A stretch of 64,000 nt of DNA, taken from the NCBI RefSeq assembly GCF_020037125.1, contig NZ_JAIQDG010000044.1:27663-91662 (forward strand), in the 5' to 3' direction. This DNA is from Myxococcus sp. RHSTA-1-4 (GTDB taxonomy: Bacteria > Myxococcota > Myxococcia > Myxococcales > Myxococcaceae). Shown piece after piece: positions 41,633 through 50,384 of this stretch; the stretch's first letter is position 1; each line of letters begins with the position of its first letter. The notes beneath the pieces were generated by a model. That model searched no databases, was not told the DNA's origin, and saw nothing but the letters and a program-made list of their open reading frames with translations. A program made the position numbers and the translations under genes.

Positions 41633-42487
41633 CTACAAGAGTGACGACTGCGCGGGAGTCGACGGAGCGCTCTCGGGAGGCTGGCACGTGGCGCACCAGT
41701 GCGTGTTGCGCCCGCCGATGCGCAGATGCGACACGGGCGTGGCGCAGCGCGGGCATGGAGCGCCGGTGCGGCCGAAGACGTTGCGGCGGTGCTTCGCCTG
41801 GCCCTGCACGCCGAACAGGTCCCGCTGCGTCCCGCGCAGCTTCAGCCCCTCTTCGAGCACGGCGCGGATGCCACGGTGCAGCCGGACCACTTCCTCGGTG
41901 GTGAGCGAGGACGCGAGCCGGCGCGGGTCGAGCCCGGCCTGCCACAGACTCTCGTCCGCGTCACGGTTACCGAGCCCCGCGAGGACGCGCTGGTTGAGGA
42001 GCACCGTCTTGAGGGGGCTCTTCCGTCGCCGGAGCTGGCGCGCGAGCACCTCCGGCGTGAAGCCCTCATCGAGCGCCTCGGGCCCCAGCTCCTCCAGCTT
42101 CAGGCGCGCGGCCGTCTCGGGGGCGCGGCCCACCGCCACGCGCGCATAGCCCAGCGTGTCCGTGAGGTGCAGCTCCTCGCCCCCCTCCAGCGCGAGGACC
42201 ACGAGCGTCGCGGCGGGACGCTCGCTTCCGCGCGGGACGAGCTTCAGGTCCCCCCAGAGCATGAAGTGGATGGCGAGCATCCTCCCGTCGTCGAGCGTCA
42301 GCAGGATGAACTTGGCCCGCCGCCGCGCGTCGGTGACGCGGCGACCCTTCAGCTCCTCGATGAACTCCGGCGGTGAGGGGAAGCGGACGGCGGCGGGCGC
42401 GGGCACCTCGACATCCGTGAAGCGCCGTCCCACGACGGCCTGCCGCAGGTCTCGGACGATGATTTCCACTTCGGGGACTTCGGCCAC
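41633..42487 (-). CDS. Fpg/Nei-family DNA glycosylase-like protein with atypical N-terminus
   Basis: 284 residues from the GTG at 42487 (AAGGGG site upstream). It begins M-A-E-V-P-E-V-E, aligning with the M-P-E-L-P-E-V-E of Fpg: Glu3 is kept, but the catalytic N-terminal Pro is Ala. Other parts are intact: RRAKFILLTLDDGRMLAIHF, the helix-two-turn-helix region VLAGLGNRDADESLW and a C-terminal zinc finger CPRCATPVSHLRIGGRNTHWCATC. It may excise oxidised bases using the alanine amine, have altered chemistry, or only bind damage. An upstream in-frame ATG would bury the N-terminus. Confidence 0.85.
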   Translation of the reverse strand: MAEVPEVEIIVRDLRQAVVGRRFTDVEVPAPAAVRFPSPPEFIEELKGRRVTDARRRAKFILLTLDDGRMLAIHFMLWGDLKLVPRGSERPAATLVVLALEGGEELHLTDTLGYARVAVGRAPETAARLKLEELGPEALDEGFTPEVLARQLRRRKSPLKTVLLNQRVLAGLGNRDADESLWQAGLDPRRLASSLTTEEVVRLHRGIRAVLEEGLKLRGTQRDLFGVQGQAKHRRNVFGRTGAPCPRCATPVSHLRIGGRNTHWCATCQPPESAPSTPAQSSLL

Positions 42488-42881
42488 GCAGTCACCCCCT
42501 TCGCACATACACTGCTGCGTAGGTCGGCATCCGCGCTACTCATGAGGTTGTGGCCTGGACGGCCCGGCTGCTCCACGAGCAGGAGCCGGCGCGGGAAGCG
42601 CGACCGCTCCTCCCATCCCCTGCCCAGCGAACGGCCCCCGGGCTGATGCGCGTTGGGCATGGTGGGGACATCGAGCCACGGGTCGGCGACCGCCTGCGCG
42701 ACGCGCCAGGGTTCCCCGCCCGTGGGTTCGTCAGCACCGCGGGTACGCGGTGGAGCTCGACAGGGTTCCGAGCGGACCGCGGCGGCCTCGTGCGCGTGGC
42801 ACGGCGTCCCTGGCGGAACGGCATCTTCTGTTATGACAGGGCCCGGGGACGGATGGTCCGCCCCATCGCAGTGAGGGTCGC
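42488..42881. other. 394-bp region without a convincing gene
   Basis: Frames are open on both strands, but their third-position GC is weaker than in adjacent genes and their translations are Arg/Pro-rich. It separates the Fpg-like gene from the divergent small membrane protein, so it should carry both promoters. No repeat or hairpin stood out. Confidence 0.5.
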
Positions 42882-43340
42882 ATGCGGAGCGTCGCCGGCT
42901 GGTTTCTCGTCATCTTCGGGCTCACTGGCTTTGGTGTGGAGATCGACAACCTGCGGAAGGGCACGACAGACAACACCGCCGTGGGGCTCGTTCTCGCCAC
43001 CATCTTCGTCCTCGGAGGCGGCGCGCTCATCCGCGGCGCGCGGCGAGCGAAGCTGCCAGCCGAGCTGAAGGCGGCGCCCGCCGTGGCGCATCTCCCCGCC
43101 AGGTCCCCTCGCGACGTCGAGCGGACGGTCCTCACCTGCGCGAAGCAGCATGGTGGCCGCGTCACCATCGCCGAAGTGGCGGCCGAGAGTGACCTCACCT
43201 TCACCGAGGCCAAGGAGGTGCTCGAGCAGCTCTCGCGCGCGGGCGCCTGCACCGTCGACGTCACCGACCAGGGCGCCTTCATCTACGAGTTCAGCGGCCT
43301 GATGCCACGCGAGCCCGCGCGCCAGGCTCTCGACACCTGA
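42882..43340 (+). CDS. Small membrane protein with winged-helix-like C-terminus
   Basis: 152 residues. Two predicted membrane helices at the N-terminus (VAGWFLVIFGLTGFGVEI; NTAVGLVLATIFVLGGGALI) are followed by a basic turn and a cytoplasmic domain of about 80 residues that reads like a winged helix (VERTVLTCAKQHGGRVTIAE, then LTFTEAKEVLEQLSRAGACT). It could be a membrane-bound regulator, but no partner is evident. Not assigned to a named family. Confidence 0.7.
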   Translation: MRSVAGWFLVIFGLTGFGVEIDNLRKGTTDNTAVGLVLATIFVLGGGALIRGARRAKLPAELKAAPAVAHLPARSPRDVERTVLTCAKQHGGRVTIAEVAAESDLTFTEAKEVLEQLSRAGACTVDVTDQGAFIYEFSGLMPREPARQALDT

Positions 43341-43474
43341 GCCCTTCTCCACCGGCGCCCACCTCCGGGTACGGAGTGTCCCCCGGTGATGAGCCCATGA
43401 CCGTCGCCTTCGAGCTGGAACGTCCCGTTCCACGAGACCTCCAGCGCGAGCTCGGCGGCCCCCCGTAGCCTCCA

Positions 43475-44491
43475 TCACCCGCGCACCTCCACCTCCCGCA
43501 CCTCGCGAGACACCTCCCGGACCTGGACCTTCACGTCCAGGAAGTGCGCCATCGTGTGGAGCTGCGTCTCCGCGTGCCCGTCCAGCGGCAGCGTGCGGAA
43601 CGTCCCGCCCTTCGCCAGCGCCAGCAGCAGCAGGAGCTGGTCGCACAGGTGCTCGCCCACCGGCACCTCCGCGTCCAGGTAGCGCATCACCTCCTCCGCC
43701 ACCTCCTCACCCACCGCCTCCGCCCGCTTCCCGCGCTCGCCGAACGCGGTGAAGACCTCCGTCACGTGCTCGCTCTCCACCTCCGCCACGAGCACGTTCC
43801 CCGGTCCCGGTGAGCGCTTCAGCTCCTCCGTCCGGAACTCATCCGGCCGCCACTTCAGCGCCCCCGCCACCGTGTCCAGCTCGCGCTTCGCCACGTCGAA
43901 CGGAATCATCGCCACCACCGCCTTCACGTCGCGGCGCAGCACCCGTCCCCGCTCCAGCAGGCTCAGCGGCTTCAGCGGCGCCGGCTTCACGTCGACGCGG
44001 AACTTCCCGCCTCCCGCCGGGAAGAAGCCCGGCCGCTCCAGCGTCGCCTCCACCGCCGGCCCCATCCGCCGGACCAGCGGCAGGTACGCCCTCTGGAGGA
44101 AGTCGAACGGCGGCGCCGCCGGGTTGTGCGTCCCACCCTCCAGCATCAGCGTGGACGGCCCCTGGGCCATCAGCAGCGCCGGCAGCACCGTCTGGAGCAC
44201 CAGCGTCGCGCTGCCCGCCGTCCCCACCGCGAAGTGGTAGTTGCCCGCCGCCAGCGCCCGCGGGCGGAACGTCAGCTCCCGCGAGCCCAGCTCCGCTCCG
44301 GACACCTCCGCCGCGCCCACCGCCTCCGCCGCCTTCACCGCCGTCAGGTGCTGGCGCAAGAGCCCCGGCTTCTTCCGGCCCGCGCGAATGTTCGTGATGG
44401 TGAACGGCGTCCCCGTCACCAGCGACAGCGCCAGCGACGTGCGCAGCACCTGTCCGCCACCCTCTCCCTTGGAACCATCGATGCGCACCAT
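43475..44491 (-). CDS. rtcA: RNA 3'-terminal phosphate cyclase RtcA
   Basis: 338 residues from MVRIDGSKGEGGGQVLRTSL, the canonical RtcA start. It converts RNA 3'-phosphates to 2',3'-cyclic phosphates using ATP. Family motifs include NIRAGRKKPGLLRQHLTAVK, AVGTAGSATLVLQTVLPAL and LEGGTHNPAAPPFDFL; the nucleotidyl-accepting His is expected in LDGHAETQLHTMAHFL. It is encoded downstream of rtcB, separated by 160 bp that contain a strong hairpin. Confidence 0.95.
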   Translation of the reverse strand: MVRIDGSKGEGGGQVLRTSLALSLVTGTPFTITNIRAGRKKPGLLRQHLTAVKAAEAVGAAEVSGAELGSRELTFRPRALAAGNYHFAVGTAGSATLVLQTVLPALLMAQGPSTLMLEGGTHNPAAPPFDFLQRAYLPLVRRMGPAVEATLERPGFFPAGGGKFRVDVKPAPLKPLSLLERGRVLRRDVKAVVAMIPFDVAKRELDTVAGALKWRPDEFRTEELKRSPGPGNVLVAEVESEHVTEVFTAFGERGKRAEAVGEEVAEEVMRYLDAEVPVGEHLCDQLLLLLALAKGGTFRTLPLDGHAETQLHTMAHFLDVKVQVREVSREVREVEVRG

Positions 44492-44559
44492 CTTCAGTCT
44501 CCTTGCTCCCCGCGACCCACGAACCAACCGGGACGGCCTGACACCCTTCCCAAAATAGC

Positions 44560-44615
44560 GGCGCCCGCCTCCCCCATTCTGGCGGCCTTTCGGCCTCTAG
44601 GGGGAAGCGGGCGCC
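44560..44615 (-). terminator. Long hairpin with T-tract between rtcB and rtcA
   Basis: On the minus strand a 9-bp stem (GGCGCCCGC/GCGGGCGCC) continues through a G-U pair and TCCCCC/GGGGGA, enclosing a GGCC-GAAA-GGCC mini-hairpin, and is followed by GCTATTTT. It looks like an intrinsic terminator or attenuator that would limit rtcA relative to rtcB. Confidence 0.7.
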
Positions 44616-44651
44616 TCGGTGTCTTCATCCCGGCATGGACGCGCCTCCGTT

Positions 44652-45887
44652 TCAGCCCTTCACGCACACCACCTGCTTCAGCGTGTGGACGACCTCCACC
44701 AGGTCCGCCTGCGCCGCCATCACCACGTCGATGGGCTTGTACGCAGCCGGCGTCTCGTCGATGACGTCCGCGTCCTTGCGGCACTCCACGCCCGCGGTCG
44801 CCTTCGCGTGGTCCTCCAGCGTGAAGCGCTTCTTCGCCGCCTCACGCGACATCACCCGGCCCGCGCCGTGGCTGCACGAGTCGAAGGCGTCCGCGTTCCC
44901 CTTCCCGCGGACGATGTACGAACGCGCCCCCATGCTGCCGGGGATGATGCCGAGGTCACCCTCGCGCGCCCGCACCGCGCCCTTGCGCGTCACGAAGCAG
45001 TTCTTCCCGAAGTGGTGCTCACGGGAGATGTAGTTGTGGTGGCAGTTCACCGCCTCGTCCTTCAGCTCGAACGGCGGCAGCTCACCGCTCAGCTTCAGGG
45101 CCTCCACCACCGAGTGCAGCATCAACTGCCGGTTCGTCGCCGCGTAGTCCTGCGCCCAGCTCACCGCGAAGACGTAGTCCTCGAAGTGCTCCGTCCCCTC
45201 GGGCAGGTACGCCAGGTCCGCGTCCGGGAGGTTGATGAAGAAGCGGCGCATGTCCTCCTTCGCCAGCTCGATGAAGTGGCTCCCGATGCGGTTACCCACC
45301 CCGCGCGAACCCGAGTGCAGCATCAGCCACACGCCGTCCGACTCATCCAGGCACAGCTCGATGAAGTGGTTACCCGTCCCGAGCGTCCCGAGGTGCGCCA
45401 GGTCCGGCCCACGGCCGATGCGCGGGTGCTTCGCGACGATGCGGTCGTACCCCTCCATCAGCCGCGCCCACGCCGCCTGGTGCGGAGCCGGCGCCGAGCG
45501 CCACGCGCCCGCGTCGTTACGGCCACCGTTGTCCGTACGGCCGTGCGGAACCGCCCGCTCGATGGCCGAGCGCACCCCGCGCAGCGAGTCCGGAAGCTGG
45601 TCCGCGCGCAGCGTCGTGCGCACCGCAATCATCCCGCAGCCGATATCCACACCCACCGCCGCCGGCACCACCGCGCCCACCGTCGGCACCACGCTCCCCA
45701 CCGTCGCGCCGTACCCGCGGTGCACGTCCGGCATCACGGCGATCCACTTGTGGATGAAGGGCAGGCCACGGAGGTTGCGGAGCTGCTTCTTCGCCTCGTC
45801 CTCGAACGGCACCCCCACCGTCCACGCCTTGATGGGGCGGCCCGCCTCGTCCGACAGCACCTCGTAGTTCACGTTGTCGCGGCTCAT
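44652..45887 (-). CDS. rtcB: RNA-splicing ligase RtcB
   Basis: 411 residues from MSRDNVNYEVLSDEAGRPIK. It joins RNA 3'-phosphate or 2',3'-cyclic phosphate ends to 5'-OH ends using GTP and manganese. Metal ligands are seen in VMPDVHRGYGATVGSV, AVGVDIGCGMIAV, LGTLGTGNHFIELC and MLHSGSRGVGNRIG. The guanylylated His is in DAFDSCSHGAGRVMSRE. Close to the short (~400-residue) bacterial RtcB form. A sigma-54 promoter lies upstream, divergent from rtcR. Confidence 0.96.
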   Translation of the reverse strand: MSRDNVNYEVLSDEAGRPIKAWTVGVPFEDEAKKQLRNLRGLPFIHKWIAVMPDVHRGYGATVGSVVPTVGAVVPAAVGVDIGCGMIAVRTTLRADQLPDSLRGVRSAIERAVPHGRTDNGGRNDAGAWRSAPAPHQAAWARLMEGYDRIVAKHPRIGRGPDLAHLGTLGTGNHFIELCLDESDGVWLMLHSGSRGVGNRIGSHFIELAKEDMRRFFINLPDADLAYLPEGTEHFEDYVFAVSWAQDYAATNRQLMLHSVVEALKLSGELPPFELKDEAVNCHHNYISREHHFGKNCFVTRKGAVRAREGDLGIIPGSMGARSYIVRGKGNADAFDSCSHGAGRVMSREAAKKRFTLEDHAKATAGVECRKDADVIDETPAAYKPIDVVMAAQADLVEVVHTLKQVVCVKG

Positions 45888-45945
45888 GTCCTTCACCTTT
45901 CGGTCGTCCGCCCGGGCTCTGCGTCCCGGGCACGTCGGGAGGTAG

Positions 45946-45961
45946 AGCAGCCGGCGTGCCA
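45946..45961 (-). promoter_or_regulatory. sigma-54 promoter of rtcB
   Basis: Minus strand reads TGGCACGCCGGCTGCT, with the invariant GG and GC 10 bp apart. It closely matches the -24/-12 consensus TGGCACG-N4-TTGC. It lies about 60 bp before rtcB, the known target type of RtcR. Confidence 0.85.
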
Positions 45962-46001
45962 ACCCTTCTCCCGAGGGAGGCCACTCCAGGTGGGGTGCCA
46001 T

Positions 46002-46029
46002 GTCCTATCCGTTGAGATAAAGTCCTATC
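46002..46029. promoter_or_regulatory. candidate RtcR upstream activating sites
   Basis: GTCCTATC occurs at 46002-46009 and 46022-46029, exactly 20 bp apart, with GATA in between giving alternating TATC/GATA half-sites. They lie 40-80 bp upstream of the sigma-54 promoter and abut the rtcR start codon, suitable for RtcR oligomer binding and autoregulation. Confidence 0.55.
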
Positions 46030-46032
46030 TGT

Positions 46033-47679
46033 ATGGCGAAGACACGGGCACGCAAGACGGTGGTCCTCGGGATGCTGGGGACGACGCTGGACACGGGGCA
46101 GGGGCCGCAGCGGTGGGCGAAGTGGCGGCCCACGGTGGCGCTGTGCCAGCAGGAGGACCTCCTGGTGCACCGGCTGGAGCTGCTGCACCCGCCCAACGCG
46201 ACGGCGCTCGCGGGGACGCTGGTGGTGGACATCCGCCAGGTGTCACCGGAGACGGAGGTGCGGCCCACGGTGCTGGACATCCGCGACCCGTGGAACCTGG
46301 AGGAGGTGTACGGCGCGCTGCTCGACTACGTGCGCGGCTACACCTTCAACCCGGAGGAGGAGGACTACCTCGTCCACATCACCACGGGCACGCACATCGC
46401 GCAGATCTGCATGTTCCTCCTGGTGGAGAGCCGGTTCATCCCCGGGAAGCTGGTGCAGGTGTCGCCCGCGGGCACCGGGAGGGACCGCTCGGGCCCGGGC
46501 ACGCACACCCTCATCGACCTGGACCTGTCCCAGTACGACACGCTGGCCGCGCGCTTCCGGCAGGAGCAGCGCGAGGGCCTGTCCTTCCTCAAGGCCGGCA
46601 TCGACACGCTCAACCCCGCCTTCAACCGGCTCATCGAGCGAATCGAGCAGGTGGCCGTCCACTCCCGCGCTCCGCTGCTGGTGACGGGCCCCACGGGCGC
46701 GGGCAAGTCGCAGCTCGCGCGCCGCATCTACGCGCTGAAGAAGGCGCGGCGCGGGGTGGCCGGCCCCTTCGTGGACCTCAATTGCGCCACGCTGCGGGGT
46801 GACGGCGCCATGTCCGCCCTCTTCGGCCACGTGAAGGGCGCCTTCACCGGGGCCCTCCAGGACCGGCCCGGCCTGCTGCGGCAGGCCAACGGCGGAGTGC
46901 TCTTCCTGGACGAGATTGGAGAGCTGGGCGCGGATGAACAGGCCATGCTGCTGCGAGCGCTCGAGGACAAGCGCTTCCTGCCGGTGGGCTCCGACAAGGA
47001 GGTGGAGAGCGACTTCCAGCTCATCGCCGGCACCAACCGCGACCTCCAGGCCGAGGTGGAGCGCGGGCGCTTCCGTGAGGACCTGCTCGCGCGCATCAAC
47101 CTGTGGACCTTCCGGCTGCCCGCGCTGCGCGAGCGCCCCGAGGACATTCCCCCCAACCTCCTCTACGAGCTGGACCAGGCGTCCGAGGCGATGGGCACGC
47201 GAGTCACCATGAACAAGGAGGCGCAGGAACGGTTCCTCGCCTTCGCCACGTCGCCGGACGCGCGGTGGTCTGGCAACTTCCGGGACCTCAATGCCGCCGT
47301 GCTGCGCATGGCCACGCTCGCCGCGGGTGGGCGGATTACGCGCGAGGTGGTGGACGAGGAGATTGCCCGGCTGCGCGAGCAGTGGCGGCCAGCCGGGGCG
47401 CGGGCGGACTCGCGCGCCGGAGCCGTGGACCTCGTGGCGGAGATTCTGGGAGAGGGCCTCGCCGGGGAGCTGGACCGGTTCGACCGCGTGCAGCTCGCGG
47501 ACGTGCTCAGCGTCTGCCGGGCGGCGCGCTCGCTGTCGGACGCCGGACGCGTGCTGTTCGCGCACTCGCGCACCCAGAAGAAGAGCGTCAACGACGCGGA
47601 CCGGCTGAAGAAGTACCTCGCGCGCTTCGGCCTCACCTGGGCGGACGTGTGCGGGCGCGGGGCGACGGAAGCGGCATGA
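46033..47679 (+). CDS. rtcR: RtcR, sigma-54 activator of the rtc RNA repair genes
   Basis: 548 residues. Residues of about 1-185 are the CARF-like ligand domain (VVLGMLGTTLDTG; YLVHITTGTHIAQICMFLL). The AAA+ domain shows LLVTGPTGAGKSQLAR, GHVKGAFTGALQDRPG (intact GAFTGA) and GGVLFLDEIGELGAD. The C-terminal ~70 residues hold the helix-turn-helix. In E. coli, RtcR senses RNA ends through CARF and activates rtcBA. The start codon lacks a clear ribosome site and abuts the presumed activator sites. Confidence 0.95.
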   Translation: MAKTRARKTVVLGMLGTTLDTGQGPQRWAKWRPTVALCQQEDLLVHRLELLHPPNATALAGTLVVDIRQVSPETEVRPTVLDIRDPWNLEEVYGALLDYVRGYTFNPEEEDYLVHITTGTHIAQICMFLLVESRFIPGKLVQVSPAGTGRDRSGPGTHTLIDLDLSQYDTLAARFRQEQREGLSFLKAGIDTLNPAFNRLIERIEQVAVHSRAPLLVTGPTGAGKSQLARRIYALKKARRGVAGPFVDLNCATLRGDGAMSALFGHVKGAFTGALQDRPGLLRQANGGVLFLDEIGELGADEQAMLLRALEDKRFLPVGSDKEVESDFQLIAGTNRDLQAEVERGRFREDLLARINLWTFRLPALRERPEDIPPNLLYELDQASEAMGTRVTMNKEAQERFLAFATSPDARWSGNFRDLNAAVLRMATLAAGGRITREVVDEEIARLREQWRPAGARADSRAGAVDLVAEILGEGLAGELDRFDRVQLADVLSVCRAARSLSDAGRVLFAHSRTQKKSVNDADRLKKYLARFGLTWADVCGRGATEAA

Positions 47680-47709
47680 GCGTCCACGCCACGCTCTCGA
47701 ATTGCTGAA

Positions 47710-47740
47710 GGATGAGACGCGCCGCGCGGGTGTGTCATCC
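47710..47740. terminator. possible terminator after rtcR
   Basis: GGATGA (47710-47715) and TCATCC (47735-47740) flank a GC-rich 19-nt centre, 30 bp after the rtcR stop. No T-tract; weak candidate. Confidence 0.3.
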
Positions 47741-47863
47741 CCTGCACGGGCGCGTGGAAAATCCGCGCGCGTTTTGAAGATGCGGTGACCGTCTTCGTTG
47801 TTACCGGTGTTTCAAGCAGCACAGGGGGCCGTGAGCCGGACAGGCCTCACGGGAAACGCCGTC

Positions 47864-48757
47864 ATGAAGACATCTTCCCGCAGTCGCGGCCCGCACCGCC
47901 GGGCCGCCGCGTGGCTTCTCGCCACCTGCCTCGCGCTCGCGGGCACCGCCGCCACGGCGCAGGTGCGCGAGCCCGACAACTTCCTCGCCACCACCCTCCT
48001 CTTCTCGTCGGCGCCGCGACTGAACGACGTCGCCACGCGCCACTTCTCCCCCACCCTCTCCGCCGGCTTCAAGGTGTCCGAGCACGGACAGCTCCGCCTG
48101 GACTGGGGCCTGCCCTACACGTCGCTCGGGGCCGGGGGGAGCCGGGAGTGGAGCCATGTCGGCCCCTCCAACCTCCTCGTCGGACTCCACCATGTCAGCA
48201 CCGCGGTGAATGACAGCCTCTTCCTCCGCGTTGGCGCCGCCGTGGCCCTCCCCATCGCCCTGCGCGACGACTCGCTCCGGGAAGAAGCGCCCGTCCTCGC
48301 CGAGGGCGCGAACTACGCCGCCGCCACCGCCGTGCGCGGGCTGGCCGACCCGTGGCTGTGGGCGCTCGACACCACCTCCGTGGTGCTGCCGCTCGCCGCC
48401 GGAGTGGACCTGCCCGGCTTCCAGCTCCGCGCCGACGTGGCGGTGGGCATGCTGGTGCCCGTCTCCCGCGCGTCGGAGGACACGCACTTCGTCGCCCAGG
48501 CCAGCGCGGAAGCCTCGCTCGGGCTCGGCCTGCTGGAGCCCGGCGTGCGCACCCAGGCCGTCTCGCCCCGCCTCACCGAGGCCACCTGGGACGGCAACGA
48601 CTCGCAGCTCTCCCTGGAGCCCTTCGTCCGTGCCCGTCTCGGCGCCGCGTCCCTGCGGGCCGGCGTCCGCGTCGACCTGGGCAGGCCCGAGGACGGCCCC
48701 CGCCCGGACACCCACCGCATGTGGGCCTTCAGCGTAGGGGCGCTCCTCGGGTTGTGA
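47864..48757 (+). CDS. Secreted outer-membrane-like protein, unknown
   Basis: 297 residues from MKTSSRSRGPHRRAAAWLLA, a signal peptide ending TAATAQV; in-frame upstream codons lack a leader. Alternating beta-strand pattern throughout (FSPTLSAGFKVSEHGQLRLD; SLFLRVGAAVALPIALRD; AFSVGALLGL at the end). This fits an outer-membrane barrel of about 12 strands. The final 29 bases overlap the convergent M24 peptidase gene. Function unknown. Confidence 0.72.
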   Translation: MKTSSRSRGPHRRAAAWLLATCLALAGTAATAQVREPDNFLATTLLFSSAPRLNDVATRHFSPTLSAGFKVSEHGQLRLDWGLPYTSLGAGGSREWSHVGPSNLLVGLHHVSTAVNDSLFLRVGAAVALPIALRDDSLREEAPVLAEGANYAAATAVRGLADPWLWALDTTSVVLPLAAGVDLPGFQLRADVAVGMLVPVSRASEDTHFVAQASAEASLGLGLLEPGVRTQAVSPRLTEATWDGNDSQLSLEPFVRARLGAASLRAGVRVDLGRPEDGPRPDTHRMWAFSVGALLGL

Positions 48758-50102
48758 GGCCTCCGCCCCCGATGAAGTAGAAGGCCTCCTGCCGCGGCAC
48801 GAAGAACTTCCAGCCCTCGGCCGTGAGGTACGCCGGGTCCTCCTGCATCACGTACACCTTCTGCCCGTCCCACTCGGGCACCGCGGTGGCCGTGCTCAGC
48901 TCGATGGCGATGTACGAGCCCTCGCGCAGCATCCTGGGCTCCTCCTTCCGGCGTGCCGAGCGGAAGTCGATGTGCGCCCCCAGCGCGTGGCCCTGGTTGC
49001 CCAGCGGGTGGCTGTACACCATGGCCTCGATGCCCTTCTCCTTCATCTCCGCCAGGGTCTGCTCATATACCTCCGCCGAGGAGCGGCCCGGCCGCGAGGC
49101 CCGCAGCATCAGCGCGTCCTGCAGCGCATGCGTGTTCGCCAGCGCCCGCTTCAGTCCCTCGGGCACGTCCGTCTCGCCCTCGCGCGCCACGTACGCCATC
49201 TTCTGCCAGTCCGAGTTGAGCCCCATGTAGGTGATGCCGAAGTCCACGTGCAGCAAGTCCCCCCGCTGGATGACCACGTCCTCCGTGGAGGGCGCCAGGA
49301 AACCGCGCGAGGTGCCATTCACCATTCCCCTGCGCTGCACGCGCAGGTCCGGCTGGAACCAGGTGTCCACCCCCAGCTCCCACAGCCTGTCGTACAGCCA
49401 GCGGCGCACGTCCCCCACCGTCGTCTTCCCCGGCACCACCACCGCGGGCGAGAAGGCCTCCTTCACCACCGCCTCCGTCAGCGCCACCAGCGTCCGGTAG
49501 TGCTCCCACTCCTCCGGCAGCCGCGTGTCCAGGTACTCCTCGATGAGCGGCGCCGCGCTCACGAAGCGCGCCTCCGCCCCCGCCCCCAGCAGCGCCAACA
49601 GGAAGGCATATCCGTCACGCGTCAGGCTGCGCGTCACCCCGCGACTGCCGCCAATCCCCAGGCCGATGCTCTTCGGCTGGTAGCGAGTGTCCAGCTCCGC
49701 CAGCACCTCACGTAGCGTGCGGCCCTCCTCGGGCAGTTCGAAGAAGCGCTTGAGCGAGGCCTCGGCGTAGCCGGTCAGCGCCACCCGCTTCAGCCCCTCG
49801 GCTCCCGCGTCCACGAAGACGAACACGTCCCGGTTGCCCGCGTACGGCCGTGGCGGCGCCACGAACTGGGTGAGTGGATCATCATGGAACTCCTCGTTGA
49901 CGATGATCCACATGCCCACGCCGTGCCGCCGCATCATCTCCAGCAGCAGGGCATGGCGCTTCTCCAGCCAGGCCTCGCGCGCGGCGATCTGCTCCGACCA
50001 CGGCAGCAGTCGCGGCGCATCGGCCACCGTCCCCCGCCGGCCCGGCGTGGCACAGGCGGCCAGCAGCACCCAGGCGAGGACGGCCAGACTCCGACACCGC
50101 AT
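48729..50102 (-). CDS. M24-family metallopeptidase lipoprotein (Xaa-Pro aminopeptidase-like)
   Basis: 457 residues with lipobox LLAACATPG. The creatinase/aminopeptidase P N-domain (MWIIVNEEFHDDPLTQFVAP) precedes a pita-bread catalytic domain. Metal ligands are visible in GDLLHVDFGITYMGLNSDWQ (two Asp), NQGHALGAHIDF (His), SYIAIELSTATAV (Glu) and YVMQEDPAYLT (Glu). It should cleave N-terminal residues of peptides, possibly before proline, in the envelope. The stop lies inside the convergent gene. Confidence 0.9.
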   Translation of the reverse strand: MRCRSLAVLAWVLLAACATPGRRGTVADAPRLLPWSEQIAAREAWLEKRHALLLEMMRRHGVGMWIIVNEEFHDDPLTQFVAPPRPYAGNRDVFVFVDAGAEGLKRVALTGYAEASLKRFFELPEEGRTLREVLAELDTRYQPKSIGLGIGGSRGVTRSLTRDGYAFLLALLGAGAEARFVSAAPLIEEYLDTRLPEEWEHYRTLVALTEAVVKEAFSPAVVVPGKTTVGDVRRWLYDRLWELGVDTWFQPDLRVQRRGMVNGTSRGFLAPSTEDVVIQRGDLLHVDFGITYMGLNSDWQKMAYVAREGETDVPEGLKRALANTHALQDALMLRASRPGRSSAEVYEQTLAEMKEKGIEAMVYSHPLGNQGHALGAHIDFRSARRKEEPRMLREGSYIAIELSTATAVPEWDGQKVYVMQEDPAYLTAEGWKFFVPRQEAFYFIGGGGLTTRGAPLR

Positions 50103-50384
50103 TCGAGGACTCCCATCGAGAAGGAGCCCTCACCCTATCTCAGGAAAAGCAGGGGTCCCCCGCCCCCGGAGCCCTTGGAGACTCCGGAGGCGGAGGACCT
50201 GGGCGCGCCCCTCACACATCCCCTCGAGCACCGCACCCTGGCTCCTCCAGGTGGACCCGGTCCCCCCTCCTACCGAGTCTCTTGCTCGTCCCCCCAGGCT
50301 CGACGAGTCCACCCTTCGTGATGACGGCCGTCCCCCGACGCCGTCGGCCAGAGCGGAGCGCCCCGGGCCCCTCGCGCCAGACAC

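Noticed and set aside
42550..43068. Plus-strand frame between the Fpg-like gene and the small membrane protein
   Set aside because: Weak third-position GC bias and it overlaps the well-supported membrane protein gene in another frame.
43398..43469. 23-codon frame MTVAFELERPVPRDLQRELGG after the small membrane protein gene
   Set aside because: Looks protein-like but is too short to call and lacks a good ribosome site; could be a gene remnant.
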